DNA from: JBGOTP01 sp963717075
Lineage (GTDB): Bacteria > Acidobacteriota > Vicinamibacteria > Vicinamibacterales > CAVVIG01
DNA length: 64,000 nucleotides
Assembly: GCA_963717075.1 (NCBI GenBank)
Contig: CAVQVI010000027.1
Location: 186,001 to 250,000, forward strand
Direction of reading: 5' to 3'
The notes below the pieces were generated by a model. The model did no database searches. It worked only from the letters and a program-made list of their open reading frames with translations, and was not told the DNA's origin. Below, one piece after another: positions 29,074 through 38,188 of the stretch (its first letter is position 1; each line of letters starts with the position of its first letter). A program made the position numbers and the translations under genes.

Positions 29074-29931
29074 TCAGCGCGTCAACGTATACAACACCAT
29101 CGCCTCGCCCTTTTCAGCGATCGTTGCCTCGAGGAGGCGAACGATAGCGTCGCGGCGCGCGATCAGCGCCTCCATTTCGTCTTTCAACAGGATCTTGCCC
29201 ATCACCTCGGTGATCTGTGGCAGAGTCAGCGCCTTCATCTTCTCGAAGAGCGCCCGGTCGCAGCGCGTCAGCAACTCCGGTTTCAGCAGATTCTTTCCCG
29301 TTCGGAACGCCCGCGTGTGGTCGATCATCCACATCTTCCAGTCGGTCGTCCAAATCAGGTTGCCGAGGTTGCGATCGCGATTCTGAATGAGCTCGTCGAA
29401 CAGGTACAGCAGCTGCGTATAGCCGCGGGTGCGCGCCGGGCTCGGGCCGTACCTCTTCTCCTTCATCTTGATGCGATCGCCTTCCTCCATCATGTAGTCG
29501 TCGATCCACCAGGTCACCGCGGCAGGCTTGCCGTCTACCGTGCGCAGCACCGACATCGGCACGTTGTCGAGTCCGAGCAGGAGCGAGAGACGATAGGCGG
29601 CGATGTTGTATCGATAGGAATCCTTGAAGTTGATCTCGGTGTGTTTCGGATCGACCTGGAAGATCGGCATCGAGATGTCCACGTCCTGAACCTGCGCGTC
29701 GTGCGTGAAGGTTCCATCGGACATTCGCACTTGCCTCGCTTTGGTGACGCCTTTGCTCACCTTGATCGTGGCGCCGATCTCGGCCTTCAGGAGAAAGCGC
29801 TCCATCTCCTCTGCGGTGAGCACCCGCCGCGGTGGAGCCGTGGCGGCGGCCGTGTCCTGCGCAGCACACGGCCACGTGGCGAACGTCACCGTCACCACCG
29901 CGAGCCCGATCGCACGCCAAGTCGCTCTCAT
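29074..29931 (-). CDS. Secreted atypical kinase-like protein (PI3/4-kinase / HipA-like motifs)
   Basis: 285 residues with a signal peptide of about 24 residues (MRATWRAIGLAVV to CAAQ). The body has KDSYRYNIAAYRLSLLLGLD and DGKPAAVTWWIDDYM, then a catalytic-loop-like LIQNRDRNLGNLIW (Asp186, Asn191) and a metal-loop-like MWMIDHTRAF (Asp204 followed by His). This resembles the DRxxxN and D[FH]x arrangement of PI3/PI4-kinase-like, HipA and FAM20 kinases. An exported kinase would need extracytoplasmic ATP, as in FAM20. It is intact and all in one frame. The substrate is unknown. Confidence 0.7.
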   Translation of the reverse strand: MRATWRAIGLAVVTVTFATWPCAAQDTAAATAPPRRVLTAEEMERFLLKAEIGATIKVSKGVTKARQVRMSDGTFTHDAQVQDVDISMPIFQVDPKHTEINFKDSYRYNIAAYRLSLLLGLDNVPMSVLRTVDGKPAAVTWWIDDYMMEEGDRIKMKEKRYGPSPARTRGYTQLLYLFDELIQNRDRNLGNLIWTTDWKMWMIDHTRAFRTGKNLLKPELLTRCDRALFEKMKALTLPQITEVMGKILLKDEMEALIARRDAIVRLLEATIAEKGEAMVLYTLTR

Positions 29932-30036
29932 GATTGCGCTCCCGCTTCGAGACTATTTCTTGCCGGTTTTCACGCGGATCTGCGACGCCGTCATCGTGCG
30001 GCTGCATCCAGATACGTGATGCTGACGATGTCGTCC

Positions 30037-30079
30037 GGACGCCCCCACAGCGCCGATGAGCGGCGCGACTCATGGACAC
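30037..30079 (+). repeat. GACAATAGG dispersed repeat, copy 5 (right part only)
   Basis: The sequence GGACGCCCCCACAGCGCCG continuing through GATGAGCGGCGCG and CTCATGGACAC matches the right half of copy 4. The left end is missing. Just beyond, 30075-30141 reads THRRECLDRVLI in one frame, resembling an IS3-type integrase scrap. Confidence 0.6.
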
Positions 30080-30190
30080 ACCGACGCGAGTGCCTCGATC
30101 GCGTGCTCATCGCGGCGTCGGCCAACGAGCCGCTGGTCTGAAGCGCGATACGCCGCCGGCGGCTGCGCGATTTGGAAGCGGCGACGCGCG

Positions 30191-31381
30191 TTACCGCGTC
30201 GCTGCCGCCGACATTCCGGTGAACACCAATTTCTGGGTGCGTCTGCCTATCTGGGCTTCCGCCGTGTAGATGTTGCCCTTCGAGTCGGCGGCGATGTGGT
30301 GAAGGCCCTGAAAATCACCGGGGTTGCCGCCTCGACGTCCGAATGACTCGACAACTTCGAGTGTCTTTCGGAGCACGATATGAATGTGCGAGTTCGCCTG
30401 GTCTGCCACGTAGATGAACTGTTGCTGCGGGTCTGGTGAGAACGCCAGGCCAGCCACCGTCGACCCGCCTTCGTTCCGGTTGATGAACGCCTGCGTGATG
30501 AACTTCCCCTCCATTGTAAAGACCTGAATACGGCTGTTGCCCCGGTCGGCGACGTACACGACGCCGTCGTTCGACACCTTGATGCCGTGCACGATGCCGA
30601 ATTGCGGCGGACCGGGGCCTTCTCGAACCGGCGTCGCGGCGGGCGCGGTCGTCGCGCCGCCTGCGGGAGGTGTGGGAGGCGGTGGTGGCGCCGGTGGTGG
30701 GTCGAGCGGCGTGTTGCCGAACGCGCCCCACATGCGTTTGAAAGCCCCGGTGTCGGCAGCCATGACGATCACGCGGCGATTGCCGTATCCGTCGGCCACA
30801 AAGATCTCGTTCGTCTTCGGATACACGAAGAAGTCTGCGGCCCTCTTGACGTTCTTGGTGTCCTTGTTCCCGCCGCTCTGATCTCGCCGCCCGATCTGCG
30901 AGACGAACTTCCCAGCGATCGTGAACTTCAGCACCATGTCGTCCGAGCGTTGTGTCGTGCTCCCGACACTCGGGTTGTTGCCGCCGATCCAGACCTGGTT
31001 CTTGTGATCGACGAAAATACCGTGCTCGTTGTCGGGCCATTCATACGCGTCGGAGGGACCGCCCAAGGTCTTGACGAACTTGCCCGCCGCATCGAACTCC
31101 AGCACAGCCGGTGCCGCCCTCTCCCGCTGTTCCGCGGGGACGGTTCGCGGACGCTGCAAGACCCACACGTGATCGCGTCGATCGACCGCGACCGACGATA
31201 CTTCGCCCAGGATCCAATTGTTCGGAAGCTTGGGCCAGTTGGGGTCGGCCTGGAATTTCGGCACGCCAGCGCCTGGTTCCGAACCCTGGGCGACCGCGGC
31301 CGGACCGAGTCGCTGTGGGCCCAGGCCCCCGATGACGGCCAGTAGAACAACCGCGAGACCGGCGAGCGTCTTTCGAGTCAC
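30191..31381 (-). CDS. Secreted NHL-repeat beta-propeller, PAL-like (second copy)
   Basis: 396 residues from a GTG start behind AAGGAGGAG, with a signal peptide ending near AAVAQG. It is a close paralogue of the gene at 2417 and keeps the PAL-type residues: Arg77 in VLQRPRT, His120 in NEHGIFVD, Tyr199 in VADGYGNRR, His265 in IVHGIKVS and His361 in GLHHIAAD. A long proline/alanine-rich insertion (about 227-252) sits between the third and fourth blades. No monooxygenase gene is adjacent. A 297-base copy of its 3' end lies at 22418-22714. Catalytic capacity is inferred from conserved residues only. Confidence 0.78.
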   Translation of the reverse strand: MTRKTLAGLAVVLLAVIGGLGPQRLGPAAVAQGSEPGAGVPKFQADPNWPKLPNNWILGEVSSVAVDRRDHVWVLQRPRTVPAEQRERAAPAVLEFDAAGKFVKTLGGPSDAYEWPDNEHGIFVDHKNQVWIGGNNPSVGSTTQRSDDMVLKFTIAGKFVSQIGRRDQSGGNKDTKNVKRAADFFVYPKTNEIFVADGYGNRRVIVMAADTGAFKRMWGAFGNTPLDPPPAPPPPPTPPAGGATTAPAATPVREGPGPPQFGIVHGIKVSNDGVVYVADRGNSRIQVFTMEGKFITQAFINRNEGGSTVAGLAFSPDPQQQFIYVADQANSHIHIVLRKTLEVVESFGRRGGNPGDFQGLHHIAADSKGNIYTAEAQIGRRTQKLVFTGMSAAATR

Positions 31382-31667
31382 GGACTCCTCCTTGATCGGG
31401 ACAACTCGAGCAGACGACGAATACGGAGTGCAAGCTTAGCCCTCATGCTGACCATCCTTGGCGCGTCAGAACGGGGCTGCGGACCGTCCTCGTCTGGTTA
31501 CAAGACAGCTTGGTAAGGAATGAAACCACAAAGCGTTGTAGGATGGCACAATATTCATGTAGGACGGGCAAATATTGGCGGGCTGGATGGTTTTTTATTC
31601 GATCAAGGGGGAATGGCCGCCGGATGCCTGGGAATCAACGGCCTGACTAAGAACGGGACAGAAGACG

Positions 31668-33248
31668 ATGGGCTCCCAAGTCGGACGTGTTGCTGAACTG
31701 TGGCTGATTGCGTTGCTGTCGGGTCTCGGCTTGGCGATGGCTGCTGAGCCCGATCTCCGGCTGGTGAACGCCGCCGCGCAGCAGGATCGGCAGTTGGTGC
31801 GGACGTTGCTGAAAGAGGGCGTCGATGTCAACTTGCCTCGGGCTGACGGTGCGACGGCGCTTCTATGGGCGGCGCACTGGGATGACCTCGAAACGGTAGA
31901 CCTGCTGCTCCGCGCTGGCGCCAACGTGAACGCGGCCGACGACCATGGCGTGACCGCGCTCGTGCGCGCGTGCGAAAACGCGAGCGTCCGGATGGTCGAG
32001 AAGCTCTTGGCCGCGGGGGGGAACGTGAACGCTGCCCAGAGTAGCGGGCTGACGCCGCTCATGATGGCGGCGCAGACCGGCAACGTGGAGGTGGTGAAGC
32101 AGTTGCTGGCCCGCGGCGCGAACCTCAACGCTGCCACGACCGAGACGAACCAGACGCCGCTGATGTGGGCGGTGGCGGAAGGACACCTGGACGTCGCGCA
32201 GATTCTGATTCAGGCCGGCGCTGACGTGCATGTCTCCTCCCGGAAGGCGTTCACGCCTCTGCTCTTCGCGGCGCGGAATGGCGATATCGAAATGGCCAAG
32301 GTCCTGCTGGCGGCAGGTGTGGGGGTGGATGAAGCGGGGTCGGACGGCACGCAGGCCTTGCCGTTTGCGATCGTCAACGGCCACGACCGGTTCGCCCTGT
32401 TTCTGTTGGAACAGGGAGCCGACCCAGATGGAACCATCGCCGGGGTCACCGCGTTGCACGCCGCGGCTGGCAGCGTCGGCACCTGGCTAGGCGATTGGAC
32501 CCGCGTGCACGGCTCGAGCGGTCCCGCCAGCCTCCACCCAACGCGCAGACTCCCATTGGTGACGGCGCTCATCGCTCGTGGCGCCGACCCGAACGCGCGC
32601 ATTACCACGTCCGCCGTGATGCTCGAGATCGCCACACCGAGGCACGGCGCGTTCGAGCCGTACTCGGTGGGAACTGGAGACGTGCGAGGCGCGACGCCGC
32701 TGTGGGTGGCGGCGTTCTCGTCAATTGGCGGCGGCCTCTTCGGTGAGTTGTCCTCGTATCGCGTCGAGAGCAGCGCCGAGATTATGAGCGTCCTCTTGGC
32801 AGCGGGCGCTGATCATCGTCTCACGACCGACGACGGCACCACGCCGTTGATGGTCGCGGCTGGGATGGGCGATCGCACGTATCAGCCACGGAAGCCGCGC
32901 GGCGACCGCTCGCCCAGTGCGGAGGCTGCGGTCAAGACCCTCGTCGAGGCCGGCGCCGACGTGAACGCGATCAATGAGGCTGATTTCACGGCTCTGCATG
33001 GCGCGACGTTCCGCGGCTTGAACGAGGTCGTGCAATATTTGGTGGAGCATGGCGCCAACATCAACGCGCGGGACTTCAGGGGCCGCACACCGTTCCGAAT
33101 TGCAGAGGGGGCCAAGCAATCCTTTCAGTTCCAGAGCTGGCCGGAGACGTCCGAACTACTCCGACAGTTAGGCGCCAATACCAGATTGGGCGTTCCCGGC
33201 TTCGTCCAGGAGCGCGGCCGGGACGTCGCCCCGGGTAATCAGCCTTGA
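31668..33248 (+). CDS. Secreted ankyrin-repeat protein
   Basis: 526 residues. A signal peptide (to about residue 26, LAMAAEP) is followed by a near-continuous run of about ten ankyrin repeats, for example DGATALLWAAHWDDLETVDL, SGLTPLMMAAQTGNVEVVKQ and TTPLMVAAGMGD. Two longer non-canonical inserts sit around residues 275-300 and 335-375. It is a periplasmic or exported binding protein with no enzymatic motif. It precedes the DUF1592 gene by 111 bases on the same strand and may be cotranscribed. The 286 bases before it contain a lower-GC stretch (31500-31600) that probably holds the promoter. Confidence 0.85.
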   Translation: MGSQVGRVAELWLIALLSGLGLAMAAEPDLRLVNAAAQQDRQLVRTLLKEGVDVNLPRADGATALLWAAHWDDLETVDLLLRAGANVNAADDHGVTALVRACENASVRMVEKLLAAGGNVNAAQSSGLTPLMMAAQTGNVEVVKQLLARGANLNAATTETNQTPLMWAVAEGHLDVAQILIQAGADVHVSSRKAFTPLLFAARNGDIEMAKVLLAAGVGVDEAGSDGTQALPFAIVNGHDRFALFLLEQGADPDGTIAGVTALHAAAGSVGTWLGDWTRVHGSSGPASLHPTRRLPLVTALIARGADPNARITTSAVMLEIATPRHGAFEPYSVGTGDVRGATPLWVAAFSSIGGGLFGELSSYRVESSAEIMSVLLAAGADHRLTTDDGTTPLMVAAGMGDRTYQPRKPRGDRSPSAEAAVKTLVEAGADVNAINEADFTALHGATFRGLNEVVQYLVEHGANINARDFRGRTPFRIAEGAKQSFQFQSWPETSELLRQLGANTRLGVPGFVQERGRDVAPGNQP

Positions 33249-33359
33249 CAGGTCGTCGCTGCAGGGCGTCAGAGGGAGGGCGCGCAAATACGCTGGCCGA
33301 ATGATGAAATCCACCAGTCGTTGTCGTCGTGGCGGGGCTGCGTAAAGAGGGTATCGAGC

Positions 33360-35852
33360 ATGAGAATGCTGTGCACCATCGGCTTGGTTGGGAGTATGTT
33401 GGCGGCCGGCTCCTACCTGCAGGTCGGGCAGGCTCACACCGCTGGTCCGCAGGCGGCCCAACCGGAGGTGGTCCCAGAGTCGCAGCGCGCGGCTTCACGC
33501 GGTACCGCCGACGCCTCACCGGACCGTGCCCTCCTGAATCGCTATTGCGTGACCTGCCACAACGAGAGGCTGAAGAGCGGTGGCCTCATGCTCGACAGAA
33601 TGGACGTCGGTCAAGTCAGTGTCGACGCAAACACCTGGGAGAAGGTCGTGCGGAAGCTTCGCAGCGGGCAGATGCCGCCCGAAGGCCGCCCACGCCCTGA
33701 CCCGCAGACTATTCGCGCCTTCGCGACTGCGATCGAGGCGGCGCTGGATCAAGTCGCAGCCGCTCATCCAGACCCCGGACGCGTCGCGGTGCGCCGCCTC
33801 AATCGAACTGAATATGTCAGTGTGATCGACGATTTGCTGGCGCTCGAGATCGATGGGTCGGCGCTCCTTCCGCCCGATGATTCAGGCTTTGGTTTTGACA
33901 ACAACGCGGACGTCCTTTCGATCACGCCCGCGCTGATGGCTCGCTACATGTCTGCGGCCACAAAAATTAGTCGCCTCGCTGTCGGAAGTCTCGAGAATCG
34001 CTCGGTCATCCACGTGTACAGGGTCCCCGAGTTTGCGGAGCAGAGCGCTCGCATGGGCGAGGATCTGCCGTTCGCGACGCACGGGGGCCTGGCCGTTCGC
34101 CACACGTTTCCGCTGGACGGGGAATACGTCTTCAAGCTCCGTTTGCAACGCCCAGGAGAAGGCTCGATCAAGGGGATCGAGGAGGAGCATGAGCTCGAGT
34201 TGCGCGTGGACCACGCGCTCCTGAAGCGCTTCAGGGTGGGTGGCCAGTTCAAGGGACGCGAGCGGGGAATCGCGATTCCCGAAGATGATCTCGAGGGCCG
34301 GCGTCTCCATGACTACCGCTTGAGCGCCGATAAGGACGTGGAAGTTCGCGTGCCGGTTCAGGCGGGGATTCGCGTGGTTGCCGGCACGTTCACAGATTTC
34401 GCGCCTGGGCCGTATGAGGGCGTGGGGTCGCGCGGCAGTGGTGGCATGACTCCCGGCATCGATACGCTCGAGATCTTGGGGCCTTTCAATCCGAAGGCGC
34501 CGGTGGATACGCCGAGCCGTCGGCGGATCCTCATCTGCCGCCCCACGAGCACCCAAGACGAGGAGCGGTGCGCGAAGAAGATCATCGGCACGCTGGCCCG
34601 GCGCGCGTATCGCCGGCCCGTGATGGATGCTGACGTTCAGCCATTGTTCAACGTCTACCAGAAGGGCCGCAGTGAGAGAAGTTTCGAGGTGGGTATCGAG
34701 CGCGCGCTGGAAGCGCTTCTGTCGCTGCCGGAGTTCGTGTTTCGCGTCGAACGCGAGCCGGCCGGCGCCAGGCCAGGAAGCGTGCAACGATTGAGCGACC
34801 TGGAGTTGGCCACGCGGTTGTCCTTCTTTCTCTGGAAGAGCATCCCCGACGACGAGCTCTTGGACCTGGCCGCACGCGGCAAACTGAAGGACTCAGACAT
34901 CCTCGCGCAGCAGGTTCGGCGCATGCTTGCCGACCGGCGGGCCACACGGTGGATGACCGATTTCATGGGCCAATGGTTGCTGGTGCGCAACATGCAGTCG
35001 GTGCATCCCGATCCAAGGCTCTTCTCCGATTTCGACGACACGCTGCGCGAAGCCATGGTGCGTGAGACGGAGCTGTTGTTCGAGAGTCAGGTGCGCGACG
35101 ATCGTCCCATCCCCGAGTTGCTGCGGGCCAACTATACGTACTTGAACGAGCGGCTGGCCCGCCATTATGGAATCCCGAAAATTTACGGGAGCCATTTCCG
35201 GCGGGTGACCTTGACCGACGAGCGGCGGCAAGGCCTGCTGGGGCAGGCGAGCGTCCTGACGGTGACGTCGTACGCCGACCGCACGTCCGTCGTGCTGCGC
35301 GGTAAGTGGGTCCTGGAAACGCTACTGGGGGCGCCTCCTCCACCCCCGCCGCCGAATGTGCCGCCCCTCAAAGAAAATGACGCAAGGAGCAAGCCGACCT
35401 CGCTGCGGGAGCGCATGGAGCAGCACCGAAATAACCCCGTCTGCGCGAATTGCCATACCTCCATGGACCCGCTGGGCTTTGCGCTGGAGAACTTCGATGC
35501 GACGGGGCGGTGGCGCGAGACGGACAGCGGCGCTCCAATCAATGCAGCTGTGTCCCTGTTCGACGGCAGGAAGATTGACAGCCCGAAGGCATTTCGAGAG
35601 GCGTTGCTCGACCGGGGCGACGAGTTTCTCCGGACCGTCACCGAGAAGCTGCTCACCTACGCCCTCGGCCGCGGAGTGGCCTATCATGATGCGTCCACGG
35701 TACGGCAACTCATGCGGGATGCGGCGCGAGATGAATACCGCTGGTCCTCCCTCGTGTTGGGGATCGTAAAGAGCCTGCCGTTTCAGATGCGAAGAACACC
35801 GACCGCCGACGAGCTCGTACCCGCCGCGACCCCTGTCGCGGAACGGCGCTAA
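33360..35852 (+). CDS. DUF1592 domain protein with cytochrome c motifs (DUF1587/1592/1588/1585)
   Basis: 830 residues from the ATG of MRMLCTIGLV, chosen because a signal peptide starts there; the frame extends 13 codons further up without one. The N-terminal haem motif CVTCHNERLKSGG (Cys63-His67) and LRSGQMPPEGRPRP are followed by RVAVRRLNRTEYVSVIDDLL (DUF1587). The middle holds LATRLSFFLWKSIPDDELL (DUF1592), and the end PVCANCHTSMDPLGFALENFD (DUF1588, second CxxCH near 694) and the DUF1585 tail. Such proteins are exported and always paired with DUF1552 genes, as here. The role is unknown, perhaps oxidation of a complex polymer. Confidence 0.88.
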   Translation: MRMLCTIGLVGSMLAAGSYLQVGQAHTAGPQAAQPEVVPESQRAASRGTADASPDRALLNRYCVTCHNERLKSGGLMLDRMDVGQVSVDANTWEKVVRKLRSGQMPPEGRPRPDPQTIRAFATAIEAALDQVAAAHPDPGRVAVRRLNRTEYVSVIDDLLALEIDGSALLPPDDSGFGFDNNADVLSITPALMARYMSAATKISRLAVGSLENRSVIHVYRVPEFAEQSARMGEDLPFATHGGLAVRHTFPLDGEYVFKLRLQRPGEGSIKGIEEEHELELRVDHALLKRFRVGGQFKGRERGIAIPEDDLEGRRLHDYRLSADKDVEVRVPVQAGIRVVAGTFTDFAPGPYEGVGSRGSGGMTPGIDTLEILGPFNPKAPVDTPSRRRILICRPTSTQDEERCAKKIIGTLARRAYRRPVMDADVQPLFNVYQKGRSERSFEVGIERALEALLSLPEFVFRVEREPAGARPGSVQRLSDLELATRLSFFLWKSIPDDELLDLAARGKLKDSDILAQQVRRMLADRRATRWMTDFMGQWLLVRNMQSVHPDPRLFSDFDDTLREAMVRETELLFESQVRDDRPIPELLRANYTYLNERLARHYGIPKIYGSHFRRVTLTDERRQGLLGQASVLTVTSYADRTSVVLRGKWVLETLLGAPPPPPPPNVPPLKENDARSKPTSLRERMEQHRNNPVCANCHTSMDPLGFALENFDATGRWRETDSGAPINAAVSLFDGRKIDSPKAFREALLDRGDEFLRTVTEKLLTYALGRGVAYHDASTVRQLMRDAARDEYRWSSLVLGIVKSLPFQMRRTPTADELVPAATPVAERR

Positions 35853-35896
35853 GCGGACCGTCGCGTGTGAACGCGAGCGGGAGAGATGGGAACCAT

Positions 35897-37243
35897 ATGA
35901 TCATCACAAAGAAGCTGTTGCCCCGGCGCATGGTACTGCGTGGGTTCGGCGCAACACTCGCGTTGCCGTTGCTGGACAGTATGGTCCCGGCGCTGACCGC
36001 CCTCAGCAAGACGGCTGCTGCGCCGGTGCGGCGGTTTGGCGTGTTCTATGTGCCCAACGGGATGTCCATGGGTTACTGGTTTCCCAAGACGCTGGGGCCC
36101 ATCCAGGAGCTGCCGCCGACGCTGCGGTCGCTCGCCGAGCTCAAGGACAGGGTCCTTCTCCTTGACGGGCTCGCGGACGAGGCTGCGAACCTCGTCAAGG
36201 GTGGGGGCGATCATTCGCGCTCGGCCGGCACGTTCCTGACTTGTGTGCCCTTCAAGGTGACTACGGGTGCTGACGTGTTCGCGGCGGTCTCGATGGACCA
36301 GATCGCCGCACAGGAACTGTCCAAGGAAACTCAGTTGGCCTCGCTTGAGCTTGGCATCGAGTCGAACGCGATGCTGGGTTCCTGCGATGGCGGCTCGAGC
36401 TGTGCGTATACGAATACAATCGCGTGGCGCACGCCAACGACGCCGTTGCCGACTGAGAGAGATCCGCGCGCCGTGTTCGAACGGCTGTTCGGCACGAGCG
36501 GCAGCACGGATCGGACGGCGCAGCTCACCCGGCTCCGGCTCGATCGCAGCATCCTCGATCTGATGGGCGGCGAAGTGGGGCGCCTCGAGAGGATCCTCGG
36601 GCCCCGCGACCGGACCAAGCTCACAGAATATCTTGATTCCGTGCGGGACATCGAACGGCGCATCCAGATGGCCGAACAACAGAGTTCCCGAGAAATCCCG
36701 CTGGTCGATCAGCCCGCGGGGATCCCGAGTGGCTATGGCGAACACGCCAAGCTGCTGATAGACCTGCTGGCGCTGGCCTACCAGACCGACATGACCCGCA
36801 TCAGCACGTTCATGCTGGCGCGCGAGGTCAGCGGCCGCGCGTATCCCGAGATCGGGATAGCCGACTCGCATCACCCGTTGTCGCACCACCAGGACGAGCC
36901 CGCCAAGCTCGAGCGGCTGCACAAAGTCAACGAGTACCATTTCCAGCAGTTTGCCTATTTGGTCAAGAAGCTCGCCGCAACGCCCGAGGGTGAGGGGACG
37001 ATGTTGGACCACTCGCTATTCCTGTACGGCACGGGCATCAGCGACAGCAACACGCACTTCCACGATGACCTACCGATCGCGCTCATTGGCGGACAAGCGG
37101 CTGGGATCAAGGGCGGCCGCTACCTCCGGTATCCGAAGGGCACGCCACTGGCGAACCTCCACGTCACCGTCCTGGAGAAGCTGGGCGTCTCGGTGGAAAA
37201 GCTCGGCGACAGCACGGGCCGGCTCGATCTCACCGGCGCCTGA
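35897..37243 (+). CDS. DUF1552 domain protein, Tat-exported
   Basis: 448 residues. The start MIITKKLLPRRMVLRGFGA gives a twin-arginine-type signal and follows a GAGAGATGGG ribosome site. Family landmarks are FYVPNGMSMGYWFP, DHSRSAGTFLT, SLELGIES, YTNTIAWRTPTTP and TMLDHSLFLYGTGISDSN. It belongs with the upstream DUF1592 gene, 44 bases away. DUF1552 proteins resemble the DUF1501 sulfatase-like group, but the activity is unproven. Confidence 0.88.
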   Translation: MIITKKLLPRRMVLRGFGATLALPLLDSMVPALTALSKTAAAPVRRFGVFYVPNGMSMGYWFPKTLGPIQELPPTLRSLAELKDRVLLLDGLADEAANLVKGGGDHSRSAGTFLTCVPFKVTTGADVFAAVSMDQIAAQELSKETQLASLELGIESNAMLGSCDGGSSCAYTNTIAWRTPTTPLPTERDPRAVFERLFGTSGSTDRTAQLTRLRLDRSILDLMGGEVGRLERILGPRDRTKLTEYLDSVRDIERRIQMAEQQSSREIPLVDQPAGIPSGYGEHAKLLIDLLALAYQTDMTRISTFMLAREVSGRAYPEIGIADSHHPLSHHQDEPAKLERLHKVNEYHFQQFAYLVKKLAATPEGEGTMLDHSLFLYGTGISDSNTHFHDDLPIALIGGQAAGIKGGRYLRYPKGTPLANLHVTVLEKLGVSVEKLGDSTGRLDLTGA

Positions 37244-37305
37244 GCGGCCCCGGTCCTAGAGTGTCCGGTTTCTCCTCCAGCACCGTTTATCGGGACAGGG
37301 GGGTA

Positions 37306-38175
37306 ATGGTATTGCAGACACAGCGAACTGCTGTGCTCGTCGTCCTGACGTTGGTATCGCTTCAGGGTGGCTGCTCGGACAGATCGCCTGGCGCCCCGAG
37401 CACTTTTCTCCCGCCTGGCCCGGTGGGTAGTCCACAGCCGGTTCCAACCACAGGCAACCGTCGGCTGAGTGGCCGCGTGTACGAGTCCGGTTCTGCCGAT
37501 GTGCCGGTGGCAGGGGCGACGATAGAGGTGAAGGGCGTCTCGGAAACGTCCGTCGTCACAAGCTGGTATGGCTCCTACAGCCTGGATATTCCGGTGGGGG
37601 CAGTGGACCTCCGAATCCTCAAGGATGGCTATCAGCCCCACGAAGAAACCATCAGTGTGATCGACAACACCACCAGGAACTTTGAGCTCACGTTGATACG
37701 ACCGCACAACAACATCGATATCGCCGGAACGTACTCGTTGACGATCACCGCTGCCGACGAGTGTCGCCGGGAGCCTGGCTTGCCGGACACGCTACGGACC
37801 CGAACATATCAGGCGGCTGTTGCCCAGAATGGGTCGCTTCTCTACGTGAGGCTCAGCGGCGCAGCTTTTCAGCTTAGCTACGACGGTCGTCAGGGTGACC
37901 ATTTCTACGGAAGGATCGAACCAAGCCGCCTCACGTTCTTGCTCAGCCACTTCGAATACGCGGCTGAGTTCACTCCAGACGTTGTTGAGCAAGTCGGCTC
38001 ATTTGGTCTTCTGGCCATCGGGGGAGTGGCGAGTGTCGATTTACCGATCACGCAGCGGACTGGCACTCTTGCGGGATGGTTGGATTTGCTGGCCACGAAC
38101 CCCTATGACTGGGCCGAACCGGTAACGCTCGCCACATGCTACTCGGAGCACCACCGGTTCGTGCTTTCGCGGTGA
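37306..38175 (+). CDS. Lipoprotein with carboxypeptidase-regulatory-like domain
   Basis: 289 residues from the ATG of MVLQTQRTAVLVV; a lipobox LQGGC lies near residue 23. After a proline-rich linker, RLSGRVYESGSADVPVAGAT and GSYSLDIPVGAVDLRI form the CarboxypepD_reg-like beta sandwich (about residues 60-130). The C-terminal half is a beta-rich domain without a recognised family (DIAGTYSLTITAADECRR). Probably surface exposed. Confidence 0.7.
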   Translation: MVLQTQRTAVLVVLTLVSLQGGCSDRSPGAPSTFLPPGPVGSPQPVPTTGNRRLSGRVYESGSADVPVAGATIEVKGVSETSVVTSWYGSYSLDIPVGAVDLRILKDGYQPHEETISVIDNTTRNFELTLIRPHNNIDIAGTYSLTITAADECRREPGLPDTLRTRTYQAAVAQNGSLLYVRLSGAAFQLSYDGRQGDHFYGRIEPSRLTFLLSHFEYAAEFTPDVVEQVGSFGLLAIGGVASVDLPITQRTGTLAGWLDLLATNPYDWAEPVTLATCYSEHHRFVLSR

Positions 38176-38188
38176 TCAGATTCTCAAC

